DNA of 64,000 bases from Accumulibacter jenkinsii (GTDB lineage: Bacteria > Pseudomonadota > Gammaproteobacteria > Burkholderiales > Rhodocyclaceae), in the NCBI GenBank assembly GCA_036625225.1, contig JAZKUF010000004.1, forward strand, positions 365,754-429,753. The letters run 5' to 3'. A program made the position numbers and the translations under genes. The notes below the pieces were generated by a model. It made no database searches. It saw only the letters and a list, made by a program, of their open reading frames with translations, and was not told where the DNA came from. This document shows positions 48,501 to 57,300 of the stretch, piece after piece (within the stretch, counting starts at the first letter, position 1; the number at the start of each line of letters is the position of its first letter).

Positions 48501-49020
48501 ACTTCGCGTCATCGCCAGAGTTGGCAAGCCAGCCCAGCATCATGGCGCTGACGGCTTCGTGGCGAAAAGCTTCACGAACCCCTTCATTGCGAAAGCCTTC
48601 CCTGACATCCCTACGGATCACCGCCTGAAAAGCCTTGGTTGATTTGCCGATGTCGTGCAGGAGTCCGGCGAGCGAGAGCACCCTCGACAACAGGCGTACC
48701 GGATAGGGTAGCTCGGTGTCTTCCTTGCGAAGTTTCCTGGCAGTCCATCCCGTGGCACAGGCGCCGCTAGCGGTGAAGCCTCGCTTGTTTCCGATAATCC
48801 AGGCAACCACACGAGCGCCATCATTCGTAATGCGATGGCAGACCACCGAAGTGCGACTCGAACTCACTCGGTTGAGCAGGGCCTTGACGGTATTCAACCC
48901 CTCCTGCGTCAATGATGCTTCCCAGGCATTGTGGCCAATCCGCGTGGCGTAGCGGTCGAGGATCCTGCGAGCGCTGGCGTTTGCCTTGCCTGAACTCTCC
49001 GATGTGAAAATGACGTTCAA
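45568..49020 (-). CDS. cas3: Type I-F Cas2-Cas3 fusion (nuclease/helicase)
   Basis: 1150 residues. I place the start at TTG 49020, giving NVIFTSESSGKANASARRIL as in other I-F proteins; it overlaps the cas1 stop as TTGA. An ATG at 49098 lies inside cas1 and would add 26 unrelated residues. Order: Cas2-like domain (1-90); HD nuclease with LAGLLHDIGKS (His122/Asp123); SF2 helicase with Walker A AGTGSGKTIGA near 443, IIDEVDMYS near 594, TLSSATLSP and QFAGRIRRHR near 875; then a long C-terminal domain. It unwinds and degrades DNA marked by the Csy complex, and its Cas2 part works with Cas1 in spacer uptake. Confidence 0.95.
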   Translation of the reverse strand: MNVIFTSESSGKANASARRILDRYATRIGHNAWEASLTQEGLNTVKALLNRVSSSRTSVVCHRITNDGARVVAWIIGNKRGFTASGACATGWTARKLRKEDTELPYPVRLLSRVLSLAGLLHDIGKSTKAFQAVIRRDVREGFRNEGVREAFRHEAVSAMMLGWLANSGDDAKWVASFIAAIDSGELDSRILDSLRAQAAHHSPANDCDSTAARRLFSGTSQRDCSETPVLFGLLWLIVAHHRLPEGAPVLNHECASINASGHARLNPKAEPIDTLVEDGLPWQQDAWKKRLRDDLQSLAGLLADPHFAQAKPWLFDHLRLFGRPALQLADHLISSDKKPARSPSPTYAYANSAELPDGSPTLGQKLHGHLIAVSRNAVMAVHELLSLRHEMPGVVAGEVPLLLRKRSKDAKYTWQDEAATAIRSHRTGVHEGAFFGVMIAGTGSGKTIGAIKLAAAFKNPLRVVYASPLRSLTLQSGNEFEGMGFGSDDMATIIGDPLIQKMHDADGKPLDPKDSFCNPECDEDYALDLAGGSCSPDVLERFRMLRCFRDRETRMITTPVLAATLDTVMKLADGRRGSYLSHLLRMASSDLIIDEVDMYSPVDLLAIGRLIEAAGFWRSRVTLSSATLSPVIAMGLFRAYFTGIKSRDAMTNDETRIFGGWFSDTTKPSIEKIASPESFDEAHLAFARSVADIAGQQGKRRIAGYLYPPEKPQNSNEMPQRQNESSLLKAINYLHQINSVSLPDGRRFSFGCIQVVNVLHCQGIAMSLANSAAQDKEGNELDIRVICLHGRLSLATRNWIDGQLNRMLCRKGQNGDLAPLVNPFVRDFVTASVHQNVAVILVSTLETTGRDHDFDWGVIESRQERDILQFAGRIRRHRPPLIGHDLKNLVIWDVPLRWDGKPWQPQKAGENPAAFQRFGVGDKIGNNTYGTNVDASNITQVSLRRAPGDKNNNYGSMPNYRSMMLASYGKNAFITPSRCLKDDFPSESEYDKSTRVAYTVRACETQRLRNALLESRKDKCHTLVEWLADGNRAGRLLSNHQNLYRFRAGRPMHLYWRDGDKQWYYVAEPARELDQSKPQKGIGNLEVNEKGFLFSFDEDAEIDEIRVKTGAFHKRDRIRLSSVYFTEQPSGDNFRLKYHPQIGLRNVDL

Positions 49021-49937
49021 AGTACCTCCACAGCAATTTCCTTGATGGTTCCGAACATGAATTCCATGGCGTTCAGGCGTCGGATTTCGCGCAGACATTC
49101 GCCCCGGAATTCCTGATCCGTATGGCCATCGGCAGCACAGGCAAAAGCCAACGGCATAATGATGGCATCCTTGACAAGATCGGCGGTGTCAAAAACAAGC
49201 GCTCCACGCCGGGTCATGCCGTGCGAAACCGGCATCGAATGCGGGATGCCCAACACCCAGAGAACCGTCGCGGCCAGTCCGTAGGCCAGGTAATTGCCGT
49301 GATCGAGAAATGAATTGGCGAGATCGCCCGCGTCGCGCTTTCCCTGCTCTCGCAAGAAGCCCGCCAGGCCAAAGGACTTGGCCAGAACGGCGTACATCTT
49401 CTTGGCACATTGCGCCTCGGCCTCCATGATGGCCTGCGGTGATGGAGCTGCAGCAATCGCCGAACGAAAGCTGGCGGTCATCGGGTGCGGTGACGCGCCT
49501 GCTTCGCTGATGCGCTTGATCCTGCCCCATCCCGCATCGACGAAATCGCAACGCGCAACCGCCATTCGCCGCGCCATTTCGAGTCTCTTCTCTGGGGCAA
49601 ACCACTTGGCGACCCAGCCCTGCAGATATTCTGTAGGCCGATACTCCGATTGCGACGCCAGGAAAATGGGCGTGCCGCCCCCGCCAGCGAAGGCCAGCAT
49701 CACGCCATCCTCAGACAAGCGGCGCGCGGCCGACTGTGTGATCGACGTGCCTGTTCCCAGCAGCAACACCGAGGTGTTGCCAGTGGGAATATTCCAGTAG
49801 TAGGTGCCGGCGCTCTCCTTGTCGACGGCGTAGTCCACCCGGTCGTCGCGCATCATCACCCGGCAGTGTTCCAAGTAGAAAATTCCCTCACGCTTGGAGT
49901 GAAGGATGGCGATCGACTTTTCGAAAGGTTTAGGCAT
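49017..49937 (-). CDS. cas1: Type I-F Cas1 integrase
   Basis: 306 residues. Spacer-acquisition integrase. It begins MPKPFEKSIAILHSKREGIF and YLEHCRVMMRDDRVDYA as in I-F Cas1. Expected metal ligands are present with the spacing seen in the Pseudomonas protein: Glu174, His239 (MPVSHGMTRRG) and Asp250. ATG 49937 has CCGGAGG four bases upstream, directly behind a small GC hairpin. It is transcribed with cas2-3 and away from the csy genes. Confidence 0.95.
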   Translation of the reverse strand: MPKPFEKSIAILHSKREGIFYLEHCRVMMRDDRVDYAVDKESAGTYYWNIPTGNTSVLLLGTGTSITQSAARRLSEDGVMLAFAGGGGTPIFLASQSEYRPTEYLQGWVAKWFAPEKRLEMARRMAVARCDFVDAGWGRIKRISEAGASPHPMTASFRSAIAAAPSPQAIMEAEAQCAKKMYAVLAKSFGLAGFLREQGKRDAGDLANSFLDHGNYLAYGLAATVLWVLGIPHSMPVSHGMTRRGALVFDTADLVKDAIIMPLAFACAADGHTDQEFRGECLREIRRLNAMEFMFGTIKEIAVEVL

Positions 49938-50185
49938 AAGCCTCCGGAAGCCGCCGTCTCGGCGGATAAAAAAACTTTTTTAAACCATATTCTAAGCCTC
50001 CATATCAGTGCAGTCCCTGATCGGAAGATGCGCTTCGCGCGCCAACAGCTTTCCCCACTGTACAACGCCTAGCCACTTTACCTCTAGATCAAAGAAAAAT
50101 CTATCCATGGTATAAAAAATAAAAAATTTATTCGCCCTAATCGCCGTAGAATGGATGGGTTCGCTCAACTTTTCCGGAGATTTTC
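49938..50185. promoter_or_regulatory. Divergent cas promoter region with CRISPR-repeat-like hairpin
   Basis: 248 AT-rich bases between cas1 and csy1. At 49950-49965 the plus strand reads GCCGCCGT-CTC-GGCGG, followed by ATAAAAAAA. The array repeat has GCCGCCGT-GAT-GGCGG followed by CTGAGAAA. Both form a CCGCC/GGCGG stem with a five-base loop starting GT, the shape recognised by Cas6f. An A7-C-T6 run follows. A GGAGA ribosome binding site (50176-50180) precedes csy1. Further candidate boxes lie in the A/T run at 50110-50135. Confidence 0.55.
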
Positions 50186-51418
50186 ATGCTCAAGAGAAAT
50201 TCGGCAACCTCGCTCGCCTCGATGGTGGAGCGCTCGGTTTGCACGGTAAAAAAGAAAGACATGACCGACGAAATTCCTTGCTTGTCGTCCTCTGATCCAT
50301 CAGGACTCGATCTGTGGGCACAGGCGTTGCTGGCGCAAGCTGGCCCGAAGGAGATGAGTAGTCACAGCATAAACACCTATTTTTCACAATTACCAGCGAT
50401 CCTCCAGAATATCGGAACCCATGGTTTCAAACTTCCCAACCCGGAAGTGACGACGCGGCCTTTTTTTGCAGCCAAGGCAAGCCCATGGGACACGACTGAG
50501 GGGCTGGTGGGCGAAACATTGCTGTCGTCTGGGCTGCTCTATTCTGGTGATGCCGCAAAGATACGGTTTGCCAAATTCTTGCTGGCAAAGGTGATGTTCG
50601 ACGAGCAGTCCACCCGCGTTCTCGATCAATTGCTGATCGGCCCCGAAGGCGCGCTTGCTGCGGCACTGATCCGAGCAGGCATGCCGGCGAGTTGCTGCAA
50701 CGCGATAGCGAATGCCTATGAACAGCAGGTCACGAATGACCTCGCCCGGACCCCCATTCATCCTCTGACCAAACAGGTGTTCTATGAGGAAGAAGGGTTT
50801 GACGATGTCATCATCGTACCCGTCGCATCGGAGCCGATGATCGCCGAAATGCACCGGCAAGCACAGATCCCTGGTCGATGGCTCGCATCGCGAGCTTTGT
50901 GTGCGGTAGGCGGTGCAAATCCGGTCAACGGTGGAGGTTTATGCAGCGACATGGGAGGATCCTTCCAACTTTTGATGGCGGAGCCGCCTGAGGCATTAGA
51001 TCCCTCATTGACGACCAGACTCGCAAGAGGCGGACGGGTCTATACGCGTTACAGCATTCGAGAAGACAGCATTCGAACATTCACCTTGTCTGCACCGCTT
51101 GAGCAGGCTGTCGGCAATCTCGATAAGCGTCAGAAGGAACAGGCAGCTTACGACTGGTTTGCGTCGGTGCTTATGGCACCGCTGCTGGAGGCTGATGAGT
51201 TTATGGCTGGCTGCAGGATCGAGACGGGGGAAAAGGGGGCAATCGGCGCCTATCTCAATCGCAATCGAGAAGAGGTGGTTGCCGAGTCGATTGCAAAAGC
51301 AGCTGCTATTGAAGTGTTCGACCTGCTAGCAAGGACTCACAAAAGCCTCAACAGCCACACTGCAGACCAGCGGATTCGGGATGTATTGATTAAAAAAATG
51401 GCAGGGGAACTCCTGTGA
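50186..51418 (+). CDS. csy1: Divergent Csy1 (Cas8f), type I-F Cascade large subunit
   Basis: 410 residues. It sits where csy1 should, first in the csy operon. It keeps weak family landmarks: HPLTKQVFYEEEGFDDVIIV, then PVASEPMIAEMH and VGGANPVNGGGLCSDMGG (which aligns with the FGGTKPQN region of the Pseudomonas protein), with FQLLMAEPP. Otherwise it is quite different, and the N-terminal part is rearranged or short. Csy1 recognises the GG/CC PAM and caps the crRNA 5' end with Csy2. GGAGA precedes ATG 50186. The stop overlaps csy2 as GTGA. Confidence 0.8.
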   Translation: MLKRNSATSLASMVERSVCTVKKKDMTDEIPCLSSSDPSGLDLWAQALLAQAGPKEMSSHSINTYFSQLPAILQNIGTHGFKLPNPEVTTRPFFAAKASPWDTTEGLVGETLLSSGLLYSGDAAKIRFAKFLLAKVMFDEQSTRVLDQLLIGPEGALAAALIRAGMPASCCNAIANAYEQQVTNDLARTPIHPLTKQVFYEEEGFDDVIIVPVASEPMIAEMHRQAQIPGRWLASRALCAVGGANPVNGGGLCSDMGGSFQLLMAEPPEALDPSLTTRLARGGRVYTRYSIREDSIRTFTLSAPLEQAVGNLDKRQKEQAAYDWFASVLMAPLLEADEFMAGCRIETGEKGAIGAYLNRNREEVVAESIAKAAAIEVFDLLARTHKSLNSHTADQRIRDVLIKKMAGELL

Positions 51419-52344
51419 TTACAATTATTCGATTTGACGGCGTCGGCATTAGCGCCTGGGGCAGCATGCTCACCGGAGGGGCGGCGGCTTTCCCGCGCAA
51501 CGCAGTCGGTTTTGTGCATGCCATAGAGCGCAATCTCAAGAAGCAGGGTCTGTCGATCGGCACAAATCGACGGGTGGCGATCGGTGTCGAGAACTATCGC
51601 CTGCACAAAGGCGAAAAAAATCCTGTCACTCCGAAGATGGCCTTGTGGAAGCCGTGGAAGGGAAGATCGGAAATCGCTTCTTCCGTACTGGATTACGAAT
51701 TAAAGTGCAATGCTAAAATCACGCTCTTGATTTCTTCCGATGACCTATTGGATATCGAGCCTGTGGCGATCGCGCTGAGAGCATTGGTTCCTGCGATGCG
51801 GTTCGCTAATGGGTCGATTTTTGTCAGAGATCGTTTCTTGGAAGTGATCTCGGGCACCGATGGTGACACTCTAATCCAAGCGATCAAGGCGTTACGCGCC
51901 TCACGCGCGCAATTCATGATCAGTCGCGACGACCTGATCGTCGAGGGCCGCGAGTTCGACTCTTTTGCCGATGCCCTCGCGCTGTTTGATGATGCGGCGC
52001 AGACAGGCGCCAACATGGATGATGACGCGAACGAAAACGAGCCGATGCAGGAAGCGGACGATGGCGAGGATACAAAGCGCGCACGAAAATGGCATCGCAA
52101 CCAAGCTGGCTGGGTGATTCCCATTGAAAGAGGCTATCAAGCCATTGCCGCACCGGTTGCCGGTCGTCCTGCAGCTCGTGACCCGCACATTCCATCTATT
52201 ATTGCCACCCCTGTACTCGGGTTAGGAGAATTCATCACGGCAAAGCGCTTTCTCGCTGATTTCGATTTAAATGCATTCTGGCATTCCGCGTCACACCGTG
52301 AGGCGGGTCTTTACCTTTTCAACGCATCATCATTTAATTCCTAA
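51415..52344 (+). CDS. csy2: Csy2 (Cas5f), type I-F Cascade
   Basis: 309 residues from GTG 51415, overlapping the csy1 stop. Family blocks are WGSMLTGGAAAFPRNAVGFV near residue 16, VPAMRFANGSIFV near 120, and NQAGWVIPIERGYQAIAAPV near 225 with VLGLGEFITAKRF after it. An acidic insert (about 195-215, DDDANENEPMQEADDGED) is unusual. It forms the crRNA 5' handle cap with Csy1. Confidence 0.88.
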   Translation: MITIIRFDGVGISAWGSMLTGGAAAFPRNAVGFVHAIERNLKKQGLSIGTNRRVAIGVENYRLHKGEKNPVTPKMALWKPWKGRSEIASSVLDYELKCNAKITLLISSDDLLDIEPVAIALRALVPAMRFANGSIFVRDRFLEVISGTDGDTLIQAIKALRASRAQFMISRDDLIVEGREFDSFADALALFDDAAQTGANMDDDANENEPMQEADDGEDTKRARKWHRNQAGWVIPIERGYQAIAAPVAGRPAARDPHIPSIIATPVLGLGEFITAKRFLADFDLNAFWHSASHREAGLYLFNASSFNS

Positions 52345-52356
52345 TTGAGGCTGATC

Positions 52357-53487
52357 ATGAGCAATGTGGCACTTCCTTCCTTCTTCTCTGTTTCGCGAGG
52401 GATTCAATACAGCAACGGCATCATGCGGGCGGTCCTTGACGATGGTTCAGTGATGCCGATCACTGTGCGCGAATTTTCGGTTCGCGGGGCAAAATCTAGC
52501 CACGGTGATGCTTACAAGCTGGCCCGCGGCGACGCAAAAACGGTCAAGGATATCGACACTCCGAACCCGCAACGGGTAGATTCGGCATTCCTGCCGGAAA
52601 ACTCAAAGCGTCTCCGCCTCTCGTTTTCGATGAACGTCATTGCGGTTTCGACCACCCGGCAGTCTTGTAATGACTTTATCTACACCGGCAAGGTTCGGCA
52701 GTTCCTCGAATCCTTCATGGAAGCTGGTGGCTTTGACCAAATTGCGCGTTTGATCGTCTGGCGCATTGCCAGCGCTGCCGTTTTATGGCGAAATCGCTAT
52801 GGAATCGAAAAAACCGTGATTGTCAAGGGAGAAGGCAAAGAGTGGCGCTTCAACGCCGAAGAAGTTTCATCGAATACGCCGGATGGCTTTACGGCGCCAG
52901 ATGACCTTGTAGAGTTAATCTCTGGCGCGATGGGGGATAAGCGCAAAGTGCTGATGTTGTCCGTTGATACGGAGGTCACCATCGGTTTCGGACAAGAGGT
53001 ATTTCCAAGTCAGGAGCTTGAAATGAAGAAGGAACAGAATGGGAAAAGCAAAGTTCTGTACTTCGTCCCTGACGGTGGTTGCGAAACGGCAGCCATGCAT
53101 CCACAAAAAATTGGTGCAGCAATTCGTGCATTCGACATCTGGCATCCGGAATTTGCCAATGCAGGACCCTTGTCTATTGAGCCGATGGGGTATTCTCACC
53201 AGTACCAGAAGAGCTTCCGTACTGTTGCTACGGGAACGGATTTGTACGCTTACCTCAAAGCCATTGATGACCTTACCACCGAGATTAAAACAAAAGGAGT
53301 GGCTGACAGCCGCTGCGTGTATCTTGCCGCCTGCCTGATGCGCGGCGGGGTTTTCTCGGCAAGTCTAGACGAAGAAGAGAAAGCTGCAAACGCGATTGCG
53401 AAGAAGGCGACTATCGCTGAAAGAAAAACTGCCAAAAAGCCCGGCAAACCAGAGGCCGATGCTCCCAGTGGATTTGTACCAGAATAG
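52357..53487 (+). CDS. csy3: Csy3 (Cas7f), type I-F Cascade backbone
   Basis: 376 residues from ATG 52357 (MSNVALPSFFSVSRGIQYSN). Strong Csy3 features are TVREFSVRGAKSS, ASAAVLWRNRYGIE, FGQEVFPSQELEMKKEQNGK, AAMHPQKIGAAIRAFDIWHP and CLMRGGVFSASLDEEEK. Six copies line the crRNA spacer in the Csy complex. The C-terminal roughly 35 residues are Lys/Ala-rich and longer than in Pseudomonas. Confidence 0.93.
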   Translation: MSNVALPSFFSVSRGIQYSNGIMRAVLDDGSVMPITVREFSVRGAKSSHGDAYKLARGDAKTVKDIDTPNPQRVDSAFLPENSKRLRLSFSMNVIAVSTTRQSCNDFIYTGKVRQFLESFMEAGGFDQIARLIVWRIASAAVLWRNRYGIEKTVIVKGEGKEWRFNAEEVSSNTPDGFTAPDDLVELISGAMGDKRKVLMLSVDTEVTIGFGQEVFPSQELEMKKEQNGKSKVLYFVPDGGCETAAMHPQKIGAAIRAFDIWHPEFANAGPLSIEPMGYSHQYQKSFRTVATGTDLYAYLKAIDDLTTEIKTKGVADSRCVYLAACLMRGGVFSASLDEEEKAANAIAKKATIAERKTAKKPGKPEADAPSGFVPE

Positions 53488-53579
53488 GCACGATCAATGA
53501 TAGGTGCATCAATGCCCATGAAGGAAGATCGTGATATTCGTTTTCCTTCGACTTCACCCTAAGGAAACTGGGAGCGCCC

Positions 53580-54167
53580 ATGAATCTGAAGTATTACGTT
53601 GATCTCGACGCCAGGAAAGGTCCGGGTTGTTATGATTCTGAAGAAGTTAATTTTCTCATGTCGAGAATGTTGAGAGGGACTCACATGGCGATCATTCAGG
53701 AATGTGGAGAAACTTCCTCAAACCAATACGCAATTGCTATCGCTTTTCCTCTTTCTTGCGACAAAGGGCATGGGGGATTACTCCGAATTTTTTCTGGTGA
53801 CGATAAGGTGCTCGGTCGTTTATTGCGTCACCCGAACATCCATCGCTATGTTCGCGACCTAGACGCTGCCGTTTTGGAGGTTCCTTCCATCGAACGATTT
53901 GCGATTTTTTCTCGAAATCGGCTTGCCGACCGTTTTTCTCCATCTGCGCGGCGACGAGCAGATCATCGGCTGAAAGTGTATGGCTTTACTACTCCCACAG
54001 GTAAAAAGAAGCAGCCAGGTTTTGCGATTGCCTCCCAAAGTCAGTCGAACGGGGAGGCGTTCTTGTTTCGAATTCAGCGGCTGGATTTGTCAGCAAAGCC
54101 CGGCCCCGAGGGCGTAGGGTTCAATGCGTATGGGCTGTCGAAATCAGCAGCAGTCCCAATGTTTTGA
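53580..54167 (+). CDS. cas6f: Cas6f (Csy4), crRNA-processing endoribonuclease
   Basis: 195 residues. Cuts the precursor crRNA at the base of each repeat hairpin and stays bound to the 3' end. His35 (LRGTHMAI) is at the place of catalytic His29 in Pseudomonas. The Arg-rich helix SPSARRRADHRLKV should bind the stem. The tail GFNAYGLSKSAAVPMF closely matches the family's GLSKGGFVPWF. The array leader begins directly downstream. Confidence 0.92.
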   Translation: MNLKYYVDLDARKGPGCYDSEEVNFLMSRMLRGTHMAIIQECGETSSNQYAIAIAFPLSCDKGHGGLLRIFSGDDKVLGRLLRHPNIHRYVRDLDAAVLEVPSIERFAIFSRNRLADRFSPSARRRADHRLKVYGFTTPTGKKKQPGFAIASQSQSNGEAFLFRIQRLDLSAKPGPEGVGFNAYGLSKSAAVPMF

Positions 54168-54314
54168 ACCGCATCAAGAAATGTGCACTTTTTTATCGTG
54201 GACGAGAAATTCAAAATATTCAACCACTTATGGTGCACGCGAAGGAAGATCACTTTGGACCCTTGTATTTGCTTAGTGTGTTGATCTACATAAGTAAATC
54301 ATGTTTTCGTTGTG
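54168..54314 (+). promoter_or_regulatory. CRISPR leader
   Basis: 147 bases, AT-rich compared with the array, between cas6f and the first repeat. Orientation is supported by the degenerate repeat at the other end. It should hold the array promoter and the integration signals; a possible -10, TACATAAG, lies near 54290. I could not identify a clean IHF site. Confidence 0.75.
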
Positions 54315-57300
54315 GCTTGCCGCCGTGATGGCGGCTGAGAAATGCAGGCAGTGGCGCACGTCATCAAACCCAACGCTTGCCGCCGTGATGGCGGCTGAGA
54401 AAAGGTGCAAACAGAACGGGCTGTCCGACCCGTCGCTTGCCGCCGTGATGGCGGCTGAGAAATGGAGTCGGCCGCCAGTGACGCCACGCTCCTGGCTTGC
54501 CGCCGTGATGGCGGCTGAGAAAATCCCCTTGCACGGTATTGCCGAGATCCGCTCGCTTGCCGCCGTGATGGCGGCTGAGAAAATCTAGCCGCGCCACGCG
54601 ATCAGGCGCAGAAAGCTTGCCGCCGTGATGGCGGCTGAGAAATGACCGCAGTCAACAACACACGCGAAGGCATCGCTTGCCGCCGTGATGGCGGCTGAGA
54701 AATCCGCAATACCGTCATTCTGGCCAAGACCGAAGCTTGCCGCCGTGATGGCGGCTGAGAAAGACCGGAATCCGACACCGACGACGGCCTGATGGCTTGC
54801 CGCCGTGATGGCGGCTGAGAAAGTCAGCCACGGATGCTCGCGCGGCGGCCGCATGCTTGCCGCCGTGATGGCGGCTGAGAAAAAACAGCGACACGCCGAA
54901 GAGGTAGCCGACACGCTTGCCGCCGTGATGGCGGCTGAGAAACTGTGACAAATGGGGGTGAAGCGCAGCCCCAGGCTTGCCGCCGTGATGGCGGCTGAGA
55001 AAATTCGCGAGCGTGTTGGTCGCGGTGCAGACGCGCTTGCCGCCGTGATGGCGGCTGAGAAAACTGCAGCGGTTGGCCCTCTTCGAACAGCAGCGCTTGC
55101 CGCCGTGATGGCGGCTGAGAAACAGGTGGATGCTGCCCTGGCCAATGGCACGACGCTTGCCGCCGTGATGGCGGCTGAGAAACATCCGCCCTCTCCGAGC
55201 TCGTCGTAAAAGTCGCTTGCCGCCGTGATGGCGGCTGAGAAATGCTTCTCGACAGGCTCCGGCTGAACCATCGAGCTTGCCGCCGTGATGGCGGCTGAGA
55301 AAATGCGCGAGGGGCTGCAGTCTCTCAAGGATGCGCTTGCCGCCGTGATGGCGGCTGAGAAAGCACTGGCAGCAAGGCTGGCGATCTGCTCAGCGCTTGC
55401 CGCCGTGATGGCGGCTGAGAAATCTGCCCGCGCGCATCTTTGGCGCCGCCATTCGCTTGCCGCCGTGATGGCGGCTGAGAAATCGAAATCGCCCGCAAGC
55501 CCGCGCGCTACTGGGCTTGCCGCCGTGATGGCGGCTGAGAAATTGCCGCCCCAGGTGATCGGGTGAAACTCGTGGCTTGCCGCCGTGATGGCGGCTGAGA
55601 AAAAGGACTTGCTGCACTCGCGCATCGAGCTGACGCTTGCCGCCGTGATGGCGGCTGAGAAACATCGAGCATCGGCGTCAGGTACGTACTATCGGCTTGC
55701 CGCCGTGATGGCGGCTGAGAAAAGCGCCGAGGAACCCACAGCACTACGTGATAGGCTTGCCGCCGTGATGGCGGCTGAGAAATCAGAATGGGGATGACAA
55801 CGTGCGCCCGGATGGCTTGCCGCCGTGATGGCGGCTGAGAAATTATCCACTCCCTGAACGCAGCATGGTCGGCCGCTTGCCGCCGTGATGGCGGCTGAGA
55901 AAACGCGACCGCGATCGACTCAGGCGGCCACTACGCTTGCCGCCGTGATGGCGGCTGAGAAAAATCTGCGCGAAAAAGCGCAAGTCGAGATCGAGCTTGC
56001 CGCCGTGATGGCGGCTGAGAAATTGCCATCGACCATTGCGAAGTAGCGCAGCTCGCTTGCCGCCGTGATGGCGGCTGAGAAAATGATGATGATCTTGGCG
56101 AGCAGGCTTTCGACGCTTGCCGCCGTGATGGCGGCTGAGAAACATGAGATTCCACGCGCGGACAGCGACTGCGGGCTTGCCGCCGTGATGGCGGCTGAGA
56201 AAGGCTGTTCCATTCCACCGAACCGGGGGTTTTATGCTTGCCGCCGTGATGGCGGCTGAGAAATCGAAACGCGCCAGTGTTTCCCCGCCATCAGAGCTTG
56301 CCGCCGTGATGGCGGCTGAGAAATCGCGCAGAACGGCATGTGGCGCGACAAGGGCGCTTGCCGCCGTGATGGCGGCTGAGAAAATGCGCTCAACAAACCC
56401 CGCGCCGTTTGTAATGCTTGCCGCCGTGATGGCGGCTGAGAAAATTACCGCAGCTGCGATCGTCGAACGTATACCGCTTGCCGCCGTGATGGCGGCTGAG
56501 AAACGCAGTGCCGATGAGTGGGAATCCACCTATGCGCTTGCCGCCGTGATGGCGGCTGAGAAACCAGGCAAGACAAGCTGTAACTGCGCGCCCATGCTTG
56601 CCGCCGTGATGGCGGCTGAGAAAGACGTGTGCCACAGGTACCGCGATAGGATCGAGCTTGCCGCCGTGATGGCGGCTGAGAAATTGGCTATTCGGAGTCC
56701 GGAAAGCCGCTCTGTGCTTGCCGCCGTGATGGCGGCTGAGAAAGAAATGGCAATGCACCTCACCGGGCGATACCCGCTTGCCGCCGTGATGGCGGCTGAG
56801 AAATCATTGACGCGCCCAGAAGGCTTCGGACCGGGGCTTGCCGCCGTGATGGCGGCTGAGAAAAATCACGGCAGACACCGCGCCACCGGGACTCGGCTTG
56901 CCGCCGTGATGGCGGCTGAGAAAACGGATCATCGGCGCGCAATACCAGGCCGTCCGCTTGCCGCCGTGATGGCGGCTGAGAAAAGCGCCAGCTGGATCGC
57001 CTGGGCGCCGAGGTCGCTTGCCGCCGTGATGGCGGCTGAGAAAGCGCGATCGCCGATGGCACCGGTCTGGAGGCAGCTTGCCGCCGTGATGGCGGCTGAG
57101 AAATTGAGGACTTGCTGATACGCTGCGGCGCCGGCGCTTGCCGCCGTGATGGCGGCTGAGAAAAATTCCCATGCCTGCACTTGTCGATAATCAGCGCTTG
57201 CCGCCGTGATGGCGGCTGAGAAATTCGGGGCGAGGGCATTTGAAACAACCCCGCTGCTTGCCGCCGTGATGGCGGCTGAGAAACGCTCGCGGTTGGTGTC

